Positions 1 to 6,474 of a stretch of 12,226 nt of DNA are shown in pieces (the stretch's first letter is position 1; each line of letters starts with the position of its first letter). Made by a program: the position numbers and the translations under genes. The DNA is from JBHHZI01 sp046757965. GTDB taxonomy: Bacteria > Acidobacteriota > Polarisedimenticolia > SMYD01. Below the pieces are notes generated by a model that saw only the letters and a program-made list of their open reading frames with translations, was not told where the DNA came from and searched no databases. The DNA lies in NCBI GenBank assembly GCA_046757965.1, contig JBHHZI010000099.1:1-12226 (forward strand), written 5' to 3'.

Positions 1-471
1 CACCGCGTCGTCGGCGATGAGCGCCGGCGGAGTGCCCGTCGCGTTCGCGCTCGTGGCCACGGTCAGCCCTCCGCACAGTTCCGCGATGGTGGTTGCCGTC
101 TCGTTCGAGCTGACCCGGACGCCCACGGTCTGACCGCCGGCAAGCAACTCCGGCGGAAATCCGGACCGGGCTCGGGCCACCAGGGTCAGCGGGCCGGGCC
201 ACCAGCGGGTGGTGAGCGCATCCCACAGCCGTCGCGCCGGAGGGTCGAGGTGAACCGCCGTCCGGGCCACGGCCGGCGAGGCCGCGATGAGCGGCAGCGG
301 TCGCCCTTCCCGTCTCCCCTTCAGGGCCAGGATCCGCGCGGCCGTTGCCTGCTGCGGGGCTCCGCCCAGACCGTAGAACGTCTCCGTAGGAAAGATCACG
401 ACAGCTCCCCTGGACAGGCGTCGTCGGAGATCGAGAAGATCGAGATGGCAGGCATCGAGGTACGGTGGCAT
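1..471 (-). CDS. tsaC: Threonylcarbamoyl-AMP synthase, TsaC/Sua5 (YrdC) family, 3' end outside window
   Basis: The family makes L-threonylcarbamoyl-adenylate from threonine, bicarbonate and ATP. This is the first step of the universal t6A37 modification of ANN-decoding tRNAs, in the cytoplasm. I translated 157 codons with no stop; the frame runs off the left edge. Visible YrdC hallmarks are VIFPTETFYGLGG (residues 25-37), LKGRREGRPLPLI (50-62, the conserved K-x-R...PL substrate pocket), WWPGPLT (90-96), VGVRVSSN (116-123) and TSANATGTPP (140-149, the SAN motif). Family members are about 200 residues, so roughly the last fifth is missing. I chose the ATG at 471 because GGAG lies 5 nt upstream (477-480) and the length before the FPTETFYGLG motif is normal. 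An in-frame GTG five codons upstream is a weaker alternative. It diverges from the methyltransferase gene. The symbol is by family: the longer Sua5 form cannot be excluded without the C-terminus. Confidence 0.93.
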   Translation of the reverse strand, partial: MPPYLDACHLDLLDLRRRLSRGAVVIFPTETFYGLGGAPQQATAARILALKGRREGRPLPLIAASPAVARTAVHLDPPARRLWDALTTRWWPGPLTLVARARSGFPPELLAGGQTVGVRVSSNETATTIAELCGGLTVATSANATGTPPALIADDAV

Positions 472-501
472 CGGGACTCCGATCACCCGGGCACCTGTCT
501 T

Positions 502-532
502 CCGGCGGCCACACGACCCGGCAGGCCGCCGG
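502..532. repeat. Perfect 9-bp GC inverted repeat in the tsaC/trmH divergent gap
   Basis: CCGGCGGCC (502-510) and GGCCGCCGG (524-532) are exact reverse complements separated by 13 nt. The half-site centres are 22 bp apart, about two helical turns, which suits a dimeric regulator. It also lies 30 nt upstream of the tsaC start, so it would form a strong hairpin in a tsaC leader transcript. No U-run follows on either strand, so it is not a standard intrinsic terminator. Role unknown. Confidence 0.5.
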
Positions 533-591
533 TTCCCGGTCACGCGTCAGTCTAGCCCGGATGATTCACAAGACGCCGTCGGCGCGAAGCG

Positions 592-600
592 TGCGACAAT
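592..600 (+). promoter_or_regulatory. Possible extended -10 promoter element for the TrmH-family gene
   Basis: TGCGACAAT fits an extended -10 (TGn plus a hexamer with 4 of 6 matches to TATAAT). It would start transcription near 606-608, only a few nucleotides before the ATG at 611. No convincing -35 box is seen at normal spacing. The match is weak and is supported mainly by its position. Confidence 0.25.
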
Positions 601-610
601 ACGTCCTGTC

Positions 611-1462
611 ATGTCGGATCAGAACGACAGCATGCTCGACAACGTCCGCGACCCCCGCATCCGCCTGGTCCGCGCGCTGCGCGGCGATGCGGCGGCACGA
701 CAACGCCATGGGGCCTATGTCGTCGAGGGCAGCAAGTTCATCCTGGAAGCCGTGCGGTCCGGTGCGGCCGTGGAGACGGTCTTCATCGCTCCCCGCCTGT
801 CCACCACACCATCCGGCCGACGATTGCAGGAGACGCTGCGCCGACACGGGACCCCGGTGGTTCTCGTCGTCGATCGCCTCCTCGACCGCGTCGCGGACAC
901 CCGTACTCCACAGGGCGCGGTGGCCATCGTCAATCGCCCAGGTGGCGACGGATCGCTTCCCACGCCCGGCGCCGGACGCCCGCTCCTCGTCGCCTGGGGG
1001 GTTCAGGACCCGGGTAACCTCGGAGCGCTGGTGCGCATCTGCGACGCGACCGGGGCGATCGGCATGCTCGTCGGCGGCGGCGGAGCCGACCCGTATCATC
1101 CCCGTGCCGTCCGTGCGGCCGCCGGCGCCGTCGAGCGGCTTCGTCCCATCTCGCTGTCACCTCCAGGGCGAGAGATCGAGACCCTGATCCAGGCCGGGTA
1201 CCGTCTGCTCGCGGCGGTTCCCCGGTCCGGTCGTCGCGCCGCCGACGTGGACTGGGGCGGCCCGTGGGCCCTGGTGGTCGGGAGCGAGGGACACGGTCTA
1301 CCCGGGTCGATCGTGCGCGCCGCCGCAGAGCGCGTTCATGTACCGATGGAGGGCCCCGCGAATTCGCTCGCCGTCACCGCGTCGACGGCGATGCTGCTCT
1401 ACGAGGCCAAGCGCCAGCGCCACACCGCAGAAACCTCGGCCGGCCCGCGTTCCGGTGAGTGA
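611..1462 (+). CDS. TrmH/SpoU-family RNA 2'-O-methyltransferase
   Basis: A cytoplasmic SAM-dependent SPOUT enzyme that probably 2'-O-methylates a ribose in rRNA or tRNA. The protein has 283 residues, normal for the rRNA-type subgroup with an N-terminal L30e-like substrate-binding domain (about residues 34-110, including YVVEGSKFILEAV). The C-terminal knotted catalytic domain shows motif 1 VQDPGNLGALVRICDATG (131-148, with N136 and R142), motif 2 LVVGSEGHGLPGSI (221-234, with E226) and motif 3 VPMEGPANSLAVTAS (244-258). Motif 3 usually reads SLNV; here the Asn position is Ala254. The start is the ATG at 611. There is no clear Shine-Dalgarno sequence before it; an internal ATG at codon 8 has none either. 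It diverges from tsaC and is convergent with the kinase gene. The specific target (RlmB-like or another site) cannot be told from sequence, so no symbol is given. Confidence 0.9.
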   Translation: MSDQNDSMLDNVRDPRIRLVRALRGDAAARQRHGAYVVEGSKFILEAVRSGAAVETVFIAPRLSTTPSGRRLQETLRRHGTPVVLVVDRLLDRVADTRTPQGAVAIVNRPGGDGSLPTPGAGRPLLVAWGVQDPGNLGALVRICDATGAIGMLVGGGGADPYHPRAVRAAAGAVERLRPISLSPPGREIETLIQAGYRLLAAVPRSGRRAADVDWGGPWALVVGSEGHGLPGSIVRAAAERVHVPMEGPANSLAVTASTAMLLYEAKRQRHTAETSAGPRSGE

Positions 1463-1495
1463 GTTCTTCGCGGTGACGACCTGGCACGCGGCCGA

Positions 1496-3730
1496 TCAGG
1501 CCGACTCGCCCGGCGGAAGCGTTTCATCGGAGCCTGGCTCGCCGGCAGCCAGCGGCAGCGTGAAGGAGAAGGTGGTCCCCTCGCCCGGCCGCGAATCGAC
1601 GCGAATCTGACATCCGTGGCGTCGCAGGATCTCGCGCACCACCGACAGTCCGATTCCACTCCCCAGGGTTCCGGCCGCCGTCGATCCTCGGAATCCCCTC
1701 TCGAAGACCCGATCCTGCTCCTCGCGAGCGATTCCCACACCGGTGTCGCGGACCTCCACCACCAGTTCGTCGGCGGATGACGCGCGGACGGTGATCGCCA
1801 CCTCACCGCCGTCCTCGTTGAACTTGATCGCATTGCCGAGAAGATTGATGACCACCTGGCTGATCAGATCCCGATCCGCCATCACCGTCAGGTTGTCGGT
1901 CCGGTAACGCGTGGTGACCCGGAGCGATTTCTCCTTGATCCGGTCGCCGAGCAGATTGATGGTCTCCTCGATGACCTCCCAGAGCGGGAAGGCCTCGAGG
2001 GTCAGCTCGGTGAGTCTCTCCTCGGTCCGCGCGAACGTCATGAGCTGATCGATCAGGCCGATCAGGCGCTGGGTGTTGCGTCGCGACACCTCCAGCCCCT
2101 GCCGCTGCTCGGCGGTGATGGCCCCCAGATCCCCTCTCAGCATCATCTCGGTATAGCCCTTGATCGAGACCAGGGGCGTCTGCAGCTCGTGGGACACATT
2201 GCCCAGCAGGTTCGACTTCATCTCGTCCAGTTCCTTGAGCTCGGCGTTGAGCCGGGTGAGATCCTCGACCTGCGTCCGGGCGCGCTTCTCGGCCTCCTGT
2301 GCGGCGTCCCGTCCCTTCTCCAGCCCCGCCACCGCACCGGTCAGCTCGGTCACACGGGCGAGGAGGTCCGCCTTCTCCCGGCATGCCGCCGTGACGTCGC
2401 GGATGGCCAGCAGGCGGCCGACCGGACGCCGGGCGGAGCCGCCCTCCACCGGCCCTGAATCGATGCGCAGCGTCCGTTCCTCGTCGCGGGTCTCGAAGAT
2501 CCCCTCGCCCGAGGCACCCGGCTCGTGCTCGAATCCCGCCAGAAAACTCCACACCATGTCCGGATCCGCGAAGGTCTTCTCGATTGCCGCGTGCAGCTCG
2601 TCCTCGGACGGGAGCCGGTCCGTTCCCAGATCCAGCAGCTTGAGGAACCGTTCATTGGCGATCACCACAGGCCACGTTCCCCGGCTGCCTGGCGAGGCCA
2701 GGACCGCCAGCCCTTCCGGGCTGGCGTCGAGAGTCGCCCCGAGCCAGGCGCTGTAGAGTGCCAGGCGGCGCTGCAGATCCCGCCGGGCGCCGACCTCGCG
2801 TGCAGCGATCACCACCACGCTGCGGCCATCCATCTGGGTGAGGGTGTGGCGAACCGCCAGCGTGATTTCGTCACCTCCGGGACAGCGCAGCGACAGGTCG
2901 ATCTCTTCCTCGGCTTCAGGGACCTCGCCTGCGGCGGACAATCCGGCGGCGCGCACCAGGTCGCGGGGCACGACGAACTCGGACAGGAGACGTCCGCACA
3001 GCTCCGCAGGCGGCAGGCCGAGAAAACGCGCCAGGCGTGGGTTGACCGAGGCGATGACCCCGTCGACAAGAATCGCGATACCCTCCGGCAAGGCGCCGAG
3101 GAAACACGACAGACGAGTCGCGTCGTCGGTCGTACGGTCCGACTCGATGGCGGCTTCCCCGGGCTGGGCGGCGAGGATCAGGACGAGCCCGTCGGCCGTG
3201 AACCGGGCCCCGGCATGGGCCTGGCCCACCTCGCCGTCCCGCCGCCGGATGGCGACCGGCATGAGATCGACCGCCTCCCTCTTGGCGGCCACCTTCAGCC
3301 TGGGCCAGGTGTCCTCGGAGGCGAAGAAGAACCCGGCGTGCCGTCCGAGGACGCCCTCGGCGGCATGCCCCGTCACCGCGCGAACGTCTCCTGCGACCTC
3401 CTCGACCTCCTCCGCCGCATCCAGGCCGATGAGGACCCGGCCGCCGTCGAGCTGGACGAGATCCCGGAGACGGTCGAGAGATGATCGCGCCGTGGAGAGG
3501 CGCTCCTCCACCTCCCGCGCTGCCTGGTTGAAGGCCGTCGCCAGATGGGGGTCGACCCGTCGGGCGTCGAGGCGTGCGGACAGGTCACCGTCCGCCAGCC
3601 TCAGAAGCGCCCGCCGGGTCCGCTCCCGGTCGTTGACCGCGCGGCGAACCAGGAAAACGGCCCAGATCACCGCCACCACCGCGATCAGCGCGGCGGCACC
3701 GGAGGTCAGGATCATGTCGGTGACGTCCAT
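1496..3730 (-). CDS. Membrane-anchored multi-PAS sensor histidine kinase
   Basis: Autophosphorylates on His and passes phosphate to a response regulator, most likely the CheY-like protein of the same operon. Residue numbers count from the GTG at 3733; subtract one for the chosen ATG. One N-terminal membrane helix (about 8-30) has almost no periplasmic part. A HAMP-like segment follows (31-82). Next come a degenerate PAS-like region (about 90-195), a clear PAS (about 207-310, with GIAILVDGVIASVNPRLARF) and a second PAS (about 328-450). A coiled coil (455-508) leads to HisKA with NVSHELQTPL (H515). The HATPase has an N box with N630 and N634, G1 DTGVGI (663-668) and G2 GSGIGLSVV (691-699). The catalytic residues look intact. 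The ATG at 3730 is preferred over the adjacent GTG because GGAGG lies 4 nt before it. It is last in the operon, after a 93-bp gap. The sensed signal is unknown but probably cytoplasmic or membrane-proximal. Confidence 0.93.
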   Translation of the reverse strand: MDVTDMILTSGAAALIAVVAVIWAVFLVRRAVNDRERTRRALLRLADGDLSARLDARRVDPHLATAFNQAAREVEERLSTARSSLDRLRDLVQLDGGRVLIGLDAAEEVEEVAGDVRAVTGHAAEGVLGRHAGFFFASEDTWPRLKVAAKREAVDLMPVAIRRRDGEVGQAHAGARFTADGLVLILAAQPGEAAIESDRTTDDATRLSCFLGALPEGIAILVDGVIASVNPRLARFLGLPPAELCGRLLSEFVVPRDLVRAAGLSAAGEVPEAEEEIDLSLRCPGGDEITLAVRHTLTQMDGRSVVVIAAREVGARRDLQRRLALYSAWLGATLDASPEGLAVLASPGSRGTWPVVIANERFLKLLDLGTDRLPSEDELHAAIEKTFADPDMVWSFLAGFEHEPGASGEGIFETRDEERTLRIDSGPVEGGSARRPVGRLLAIRDVTAACREKADLLARVTELTGAVAGLEKGRDAAQEAEKRARTQVEDLTRLNAELKELDEMKSNLLGNVSHELQTPLVSIKGYTEMMLRGDLGAITAEQRQGLEVSRRNTQRLIGLIDQLMTFARTEERLTELTLEAFPLWEVIEETINLLGDRIKEKSLRVTTRYRTDNLTVMADRDLISQVVINLLGNAIKFNEDGGEVAITVRASSADELVVEVRDTGVGIAREEQDRVFERGFRGSTAAGTLGSGIGLSVVREILRRHGCQIRVDSRPGEGTTFSFTLPLAAGEPGSDETLPPGESA

Positions 3731-3734
3731 CACA

Positions 3735-3739
3735 CCTCC
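3735..3739 (-). promoter_or_regulatory. Shine-Dalgarno of the histidine kinase (decides the start)
   Basis: On the minus strand GGAGG is followed by TGTG and then ATG at 3730, a 4-nt spacer. For the overlapping GTG at 3733 the spacer would be 1 nt, which is too short. This favours the ATG. Confidence 0.6.
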
Positions 3740-3823
3740 ACCGATCTCCCCCGTGAGAGAGGAATCGGTCGGACCAGCCTGTCGAGGAGCGGAGAGAGGG
3801 GGAGGCTCTTGGGATGGTTCGGG

Positions 3824-5155
3824 TCAGGGGCCAGGCGCACCACCAAATGAACCGGGCTCGGGCAGCCGGAGAGCGTCCGGAGGCGCCGGAGGCGCCAGAT
3901 GGTCCCCCTGGCCGAGCTGCACGCCAAGACGACGGACTGCCGTCGCCTCGGCAGCCGACTCGAGGCCTGGTGTCACGACCTCACACTCCAGTCGCCGGGC
4001 GATCTTGATGACCGAGCGGACAACCTCCTGCTTCAGGAGATTCACGTCGATGCCATGGACCAGCGTGGCGTCCACCTTGACATAGGCGGGTTGAATCTCT
4101 TCCATCAACTTGAGAGTGGCATAACCACTGCCAGCCCGGGCGAGCGCCAGACGGAAACCGAGCGCCTTGAGCTGAGCCAGGTGCTGACGCACGTCGATCC
4201 CGGCCTGATGGCATTCCTGCTCGGATACCTGCAGGACGACCGCCTCCGGCTGACGCCGGATGCCGGCGAGTAGCCGGGAGAATCGATCATCACCGGGCGC
4301 CGCCAGCGAGGCCGGACGGACATCCAGAAACAGAAGGCTTCCCGGGTCCAGGTCGACTGCCGCCTCACACGCACTCTTCCGGCAGATCCACTCCACCGGG
4401 CCTGCCATCTCCGTCGTGGCCTCGGCCGCCGACCACGCCAGTCTCGGCGAGAGGGGCGTTCCATCCGGCGCCCGGGCGACGGCCTCGTACCCGACGATCT
4501 TGCCGGCACCGAGGGCGATGACGGGCCGGAACAGCACCTCGACGTGCTCCCGGTCGAGCACCGCGCGGAGACTGTCGCGCACGGCGGTGTCGTCAGGAAC
4601 GGCGGCGGCCAGCTCGCCGGCGTCGTGAACCGCGTCGGACACCTGGCGCTCGAAACGCAGAAACGGATTCTCCTCCAGGATCGTCCCGCCCACGCCTGCC
4701 CGGGGCGCAGGTGTCATCGTGCCGAATTCCGGCCCCGAGAAGGCCGCATCGACTCCATCTCGCACGGCATCGATCAGCACATCGAGTGCCGCGCGCGTCA
4801 GCCGTGGACCGTCTTCGTCCTGCGGCACGCAGAGGACGAACCGCCCCTGGTAGATCCCATCCTGGGCCAGGATGGCTCCGGCTTTGCCGTGCATCCTCAC
4901 CACCTCGCGCATGGCCCGTGCTGCCCGGACCAGAAGCTCGTCGGAGGCCTGCCAGCCGTAGATCGATTCGACCCGCCGGATACCCTGCACGACCGCGACG
5001 ATCACCGCCACCGTCTCGCGGGTCTCGAAGAAGCGGCGAATCTCGTCGAAGAACATCCGATACGAGACCAGGCCGGTGTTCCGATCACAGAGCACCGACT
5101 TGAATTTCAGGTAGCCGGTGCGGAACTGGTAGACATCGGTCCTGTCCGGGCTCAC
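3824..5155 (-). CDS. Degenerate GGDEF-EAL protein, probably non-catalytic
   Basis: A 443-residue soluble protein with a GGDEF fold (about 20-165) followed by an EAL fold (about 190-425). Active GGDEF/EAL proteins make or hydrolyse c-di-GMP; this one lacks the residues for both. The GGDEF signature reads YQGRF (102-106). In the EAL half the EAL motif is EAV (224-226), the metal-binding Asn is Asp278, and the DDFG motif is ARAG (339-342). The AEG(V/L)E motif is TPGLE (395-399), with Pro replacing the catalytic Glu. Some scaffold residues remain (E312, K360, E399, QG 416-417), so nucleotide or protein binding is still possible. The start is a GTG overlapping the upstream receiver gene's stop by 4 nt (GTGA), with GGGAGG 5 nt before it, indicating translational coupling. 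The likely role is a c-di-GMP or partner-binding output or scaffold for the neighbouring two-component proteins. The fold call is firm; loss of activity is inferred. Confidence 0.85.
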   Translation of the reverse strand: MSPDRTDVYQFRTGYLKFKSVLCDRNTGLVSYRMFFDEIRRFFETRETVAVIVAVVQGIRRVESIYGWQASDELLVRAARAMREVVRMHGKAGAILAQDGIYQGRFVLCVPQDEDGPRLTRAALDVLIDAVRDGVDAAFSGPEFGTMTPAPRAGVGGTILEENPFLRFERQVSDAVHDAGELAAAVPDDTAVRDSLRAVLDREHVEVLFRPVIALGAGKIVGYEAVARAPDGTPLSPRLAWSAAEATTEMAGPVEWICRKSACEAAVDLDPGSLLFLDVRPASLAAPGDDRFSRLLAGIRRQPEAVVLQVSEQECHQAGIDVRQHLAQLKALGFRLALARAGSGYATLKLMEEIQPAYVKVDATLVHGIDVNLLKQEVVRSVIKIARRLECEVVTPGLESAAEATAVRRLGVQLGQGDHLAPPAPPDALRLPEPGSFGGAPGP

Positions 5156-5547
5156 GCGGACCTCCCGACCGTTCCCTGTCCCCGCTGCAGGATCGTGGCG
5201 ACCCGGGCGGCCAGCTCCTCCACACCGAACGGCTTGGTGATGTAGTCCAGCGCGCCTTCCTGCAGACCGTGGACCTTGTCCCGGACCTCGCCTCGTACCG
5301 AGAACATCGCCACGGGAACATTCGCAATGGCGTCGTCGGCCTTCAGCAGGCGCAGGACCTCCCAGCCGTCCAGCCCCGGCATGTTGATATCCAGCAGGAT
5401 CAGGTCGTAGGCATGTTGCTCGACCCGCGTAAGAGCCACCCGTCCGGAAGACGCCTCGTCCACCTCGTATCCGGCTCGACGCAGGATCATCGCCGCCATC
5501 TGCAGGACGTCGGATTCATCATCGACGATGAGGAGCCGGCGACTCAC
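5152..5547 (-). CDS. Stand-alone CheY-like response regulator receiver
   Basis: A single-domain receiver of 131 residues with no DNA-binding or enzymatic output. Visible receiver residues are the acidic pair D9-D10 (LLIVDDE), phosphoacceptor D53 (LILLDINMPGLDGWE), the switch Ser83 (AMFSVRG) and Lys105 (YITKPFG). All are intact, so phosphorylation is expected. The start is the GTG at 5547: it has GGTGGAG 7 nt upstream and overlaps the preceding gene's stop as GTGA. A TTG seven codons upstream would intrude on the neighbour and lacks this support. The gene's own stop overlaps the next GTG start in the same way. In context it is the probable partner of the operon's histidine kinase and may signal by binding the pseudo-GGDEF-EAL protein made right after it. 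That partnership is inferred from gene order. Confidence 0.93.
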   Translation of the reverse strand: MSRRLLIVDDESDVLQMAAMILRRAGYEVDEASSGRVALTRVEQHAYDLILLDINMPGLDGWEVLRLLKADDAIANVPVAMFSVRGEVRDKVHGLQEGALDYITKPFGVEELAARVATILQRGQGTVGRSA

Positions 5548-6197
5548 GTGCCCGCTCCACCTGCACAATCCGAGACGATCGTTTCCATCTCGGCGGCGGT
5601 CAGTTCCTGTCCCGTATCGAAGCAGATCGCCATGCCCGGAAGATGGGATCGATCGGCGGCAGGAGGCACGCTCCGGACCACGCGGCCAGGCACGCCGCGG
5701 GACTGCAGCGCGCGCAGCCTCAGTTCCACCGTCTGCGCGGTCCCGTACGGTGCCGGCGTGATCACGAAGGCCCCGGTCGGGCCGATGTCGCGGGTGGTGC
5801 CCCGACGTCTCTCCTGGCGGGACATGACACTCACCGAGCCGTGGGCCGAGCAGCGTTCCCGAACACGAGTCGACAGCCCGAGTCCGTCACAGATCGTGGC
5901 CTGGATGGCGGCACCGGAGACCGGGTCTGTCCTCGACCCGGGCGGGGTCCTGTCGAGCTCGACCACGACGCACTGCGGATGGGCGGGGAGGGCCTTCAGC
6001 GCCGCGATCAGATCCGAGGTGTCGTCCTCGGGACCATTCCCGTCGAGAATCACGAGATCCGGCGACTCCACGCGGGAGCGGTGGAGAAGGTCGCCCCGAT
6101 CCCGCGCCAGGAGGAGCTTCAGACTGCTGCGCCGCAGAACGCCCTGCTCCAGGGTGCGCAGGAGCCCCGGGTCATCTTGAACGAGAATGGTGCGCAC
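5544..6197 (-). CDS. Pseudo-receiver-PilZ fusion, putative c-di-GMP effector
   Basis: A 217-residue cytoplasmic protein. The N-terminal half (about 1-95) looks like a receiver: VRTILVQDDP gives the D8-D9 pair and DLVILDGNG gives a possible phosphoacceptor D52. No conserved Thr/Ser or Lys switch is visible where strands 4 and 5 should end, so it may be a pseudo-receiver. The C-terminal half (about 108-210) fits a PilZ domain: RVRER (111-115) matches RxxxR, followed by TRDIGPTGAFV (135-145), VPGRVVRSV (169-177) and LPGMAICF (186-193). The second PilZ motif, D/NxSxxG, reads DIGPTG with Gly139 for Ser, so c-di-GMP affinity is uncertain. The GTG at 6197 is chosen because the receiver strand begins there and GGGGG lies 7 nt upstream; a TTG at 6224 is possible. 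It is first in the operon and its stop overlaps the next start (GTGA). Confidence 0.8.
   Translation of the reverse strand: MRTILVQDDPGLLRTLEQGVLRRSSLKLLLARDRGDLLHRSRVESPDLVILDGNGPEDDTSDLIAALKALPAHPQCVVVELDRTPPGSRTDPVSGAAIQATICDGLGLSTRVRERCSAHGSVSVMSRQERRRGTTRDIGPTGAFVITPAPYGTAQTVELRLRALQSRGVPGRVVRSVPPAADRSHLPGMAICFDTGQELTAAEMETIVSDCAGGAGT
5555..5561 (-). promoter_or_regulatory. Shine-Dalgarno of the CheY-like receiver (decides the start)
   Basis: GGTGGAG on the minus strand sits 7 nt before the GTG at 5547, inside the end of the upstream gene. It supports GTG over the TTG at 5568, which the motif overlaps and cannot serve. Confidence 0.55.
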
Positions 6198-6246
6198 GCC
6201 GAAGCCCCCGCCAGAGCCACACAAATGGCTGAAAGATTTACCGTTT

Positions 6247-6275
6247 AGGGTACCACAGGCGAGACGGGTTCACAA
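6247..6275 (-). promoter_or_regulatory. Candidate sigma-70-type promoter of the signalling operon
   Basis: Read on the minus strand, TTGTGA (6270-6275) and TACCCT (6247-6252) are exactly 17 bp apart, matching 4 of 6 and 3 of 6 consensus positions. The predicted start near 6240 leaves a leader of about 40 nt before the GTG at 6197 and lies downstream of the tRNA-Gly gene. The operon could also be read through from the tRNA promoter. This is only a motif match. Confidence 0.4.
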
Positions 6276-6326
6276 GGCGAAAGGGCCGCGAACAGCTTGC
6301 TGGTCAAGGCTTTCCGCCGTATCGGC

Positions 6327-6402
6327 TGGAGCGGGAAACGGGATTCGAACCCGCGACCCTCAGCTTGGGAAGCTGATGCTCTACCAACTGAGCTATTCCC
6401 GC
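6327..6402 (-). tRNA. tRNA-Gly, anticodon CCC, with encoded CCA
   Basis: Read on the minus strand, this 76-nt sequence folds as a complete cloverleaf. The acceptor stem GCGGGAA pairs with TTCCCGC, followed by discriminator T and an encoded CCA. The D arm holds AGCTCAGTTGGTAGAGC. The anticodon stem TCAGC/GCTGA encloses the loop TTCCCAA, giving anticodon CCC (reads GGG). The T arm CGGGTTCGAATCCCG contains the canonical TTCGAAT loop. The acceptor stem and D arm resemble known bacterial glycine tRNAs. It lies between the divergent signalling and efflux operons, on the signalling strand. Confidence 0.97.
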
Positions 6403-6418
6403 CGCCTGCAGCGCCGCG

Positions 6419-6427
6419 AATCTACCA
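6419..6427 (-). promoter_or_regulatory. Possible extended -10 promoter of tRNA-Gly
   Basis: On the minus strand TGGTAGATT fits TGn plus a -10 hexamer with 4 of 6 matches. It would start transcription near 6412, about 10 nt before the mature 5' end at 6402, a sensible leader for RNase P processing. No good -35 box is seen. Confidence 0.4.
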
Positions 6428-6474
6428 CGCGAACGGTTCCGGGCGCCACGTGAACAACGGCAAGGCGCGAGCAA

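Noticed and set aside
465..1187. Plus-strand frame of 240 codons overlapping the start of the TrmH-family gene
   Set aside because: It is out of frame with the methyltransferase motifs, is Ser/Arg/Pro-rich, and crosses the tsaC start and the divergent gap.
1463..1495. 33-bp gap between convergent genes, examined for a bidirectional terminator
   Set aside because: Only a 4-bp GGCC/GGCC pairing that runs into the kinase stop region was seen, with no T-run.
3731..3823. 93-bp gap between the GGDEF-EAL and kinase genes, examined for a promoter or hairpin
   Set aside because: Only a short CCGAT/ATCGG pairing and purine/pyrimidine-rich stretches. Apart from the GGAGG ribosome site nothing met a reasonable standard.
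2838..4085. Long plus-strand open frame (415 codons), with another at 2525-3484
   Set aside because: Both lie antisense to the kinase and GGDEF-EAL genes, whose domain motifs are unmistakable. Their translations are Arg/Ser/Pro- or Gly/Asp-rich without motifs, typical of shadows in GC-rich DNA.
5548..5568. TTG start giving the CheY-like protein seven extra residues
   Set aside because: It would extend the overlap with the upstream gene. The GTG at 5547 has a well-spaced GGTGGAG and forms the GTGA coupling seen at the next junction.
6276..6318. Imperfect inverted repeat GGCGAAAGGGCC / GGCTTTCCGCC downstream of tRNA-Gly, considered as a terminator
   Set aside because: The stem needs bulges and is not followed by a U-run in the transcript direction, so it is too weak to call a terminator.
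6187..6453. Plus-strand open frame containing the peptide GIRTRDPQLGKLMLYQLSYS
   Set aside because: This is the antisense translation of the tRNA-Gly gene, a familiar source of spurious small proteins.
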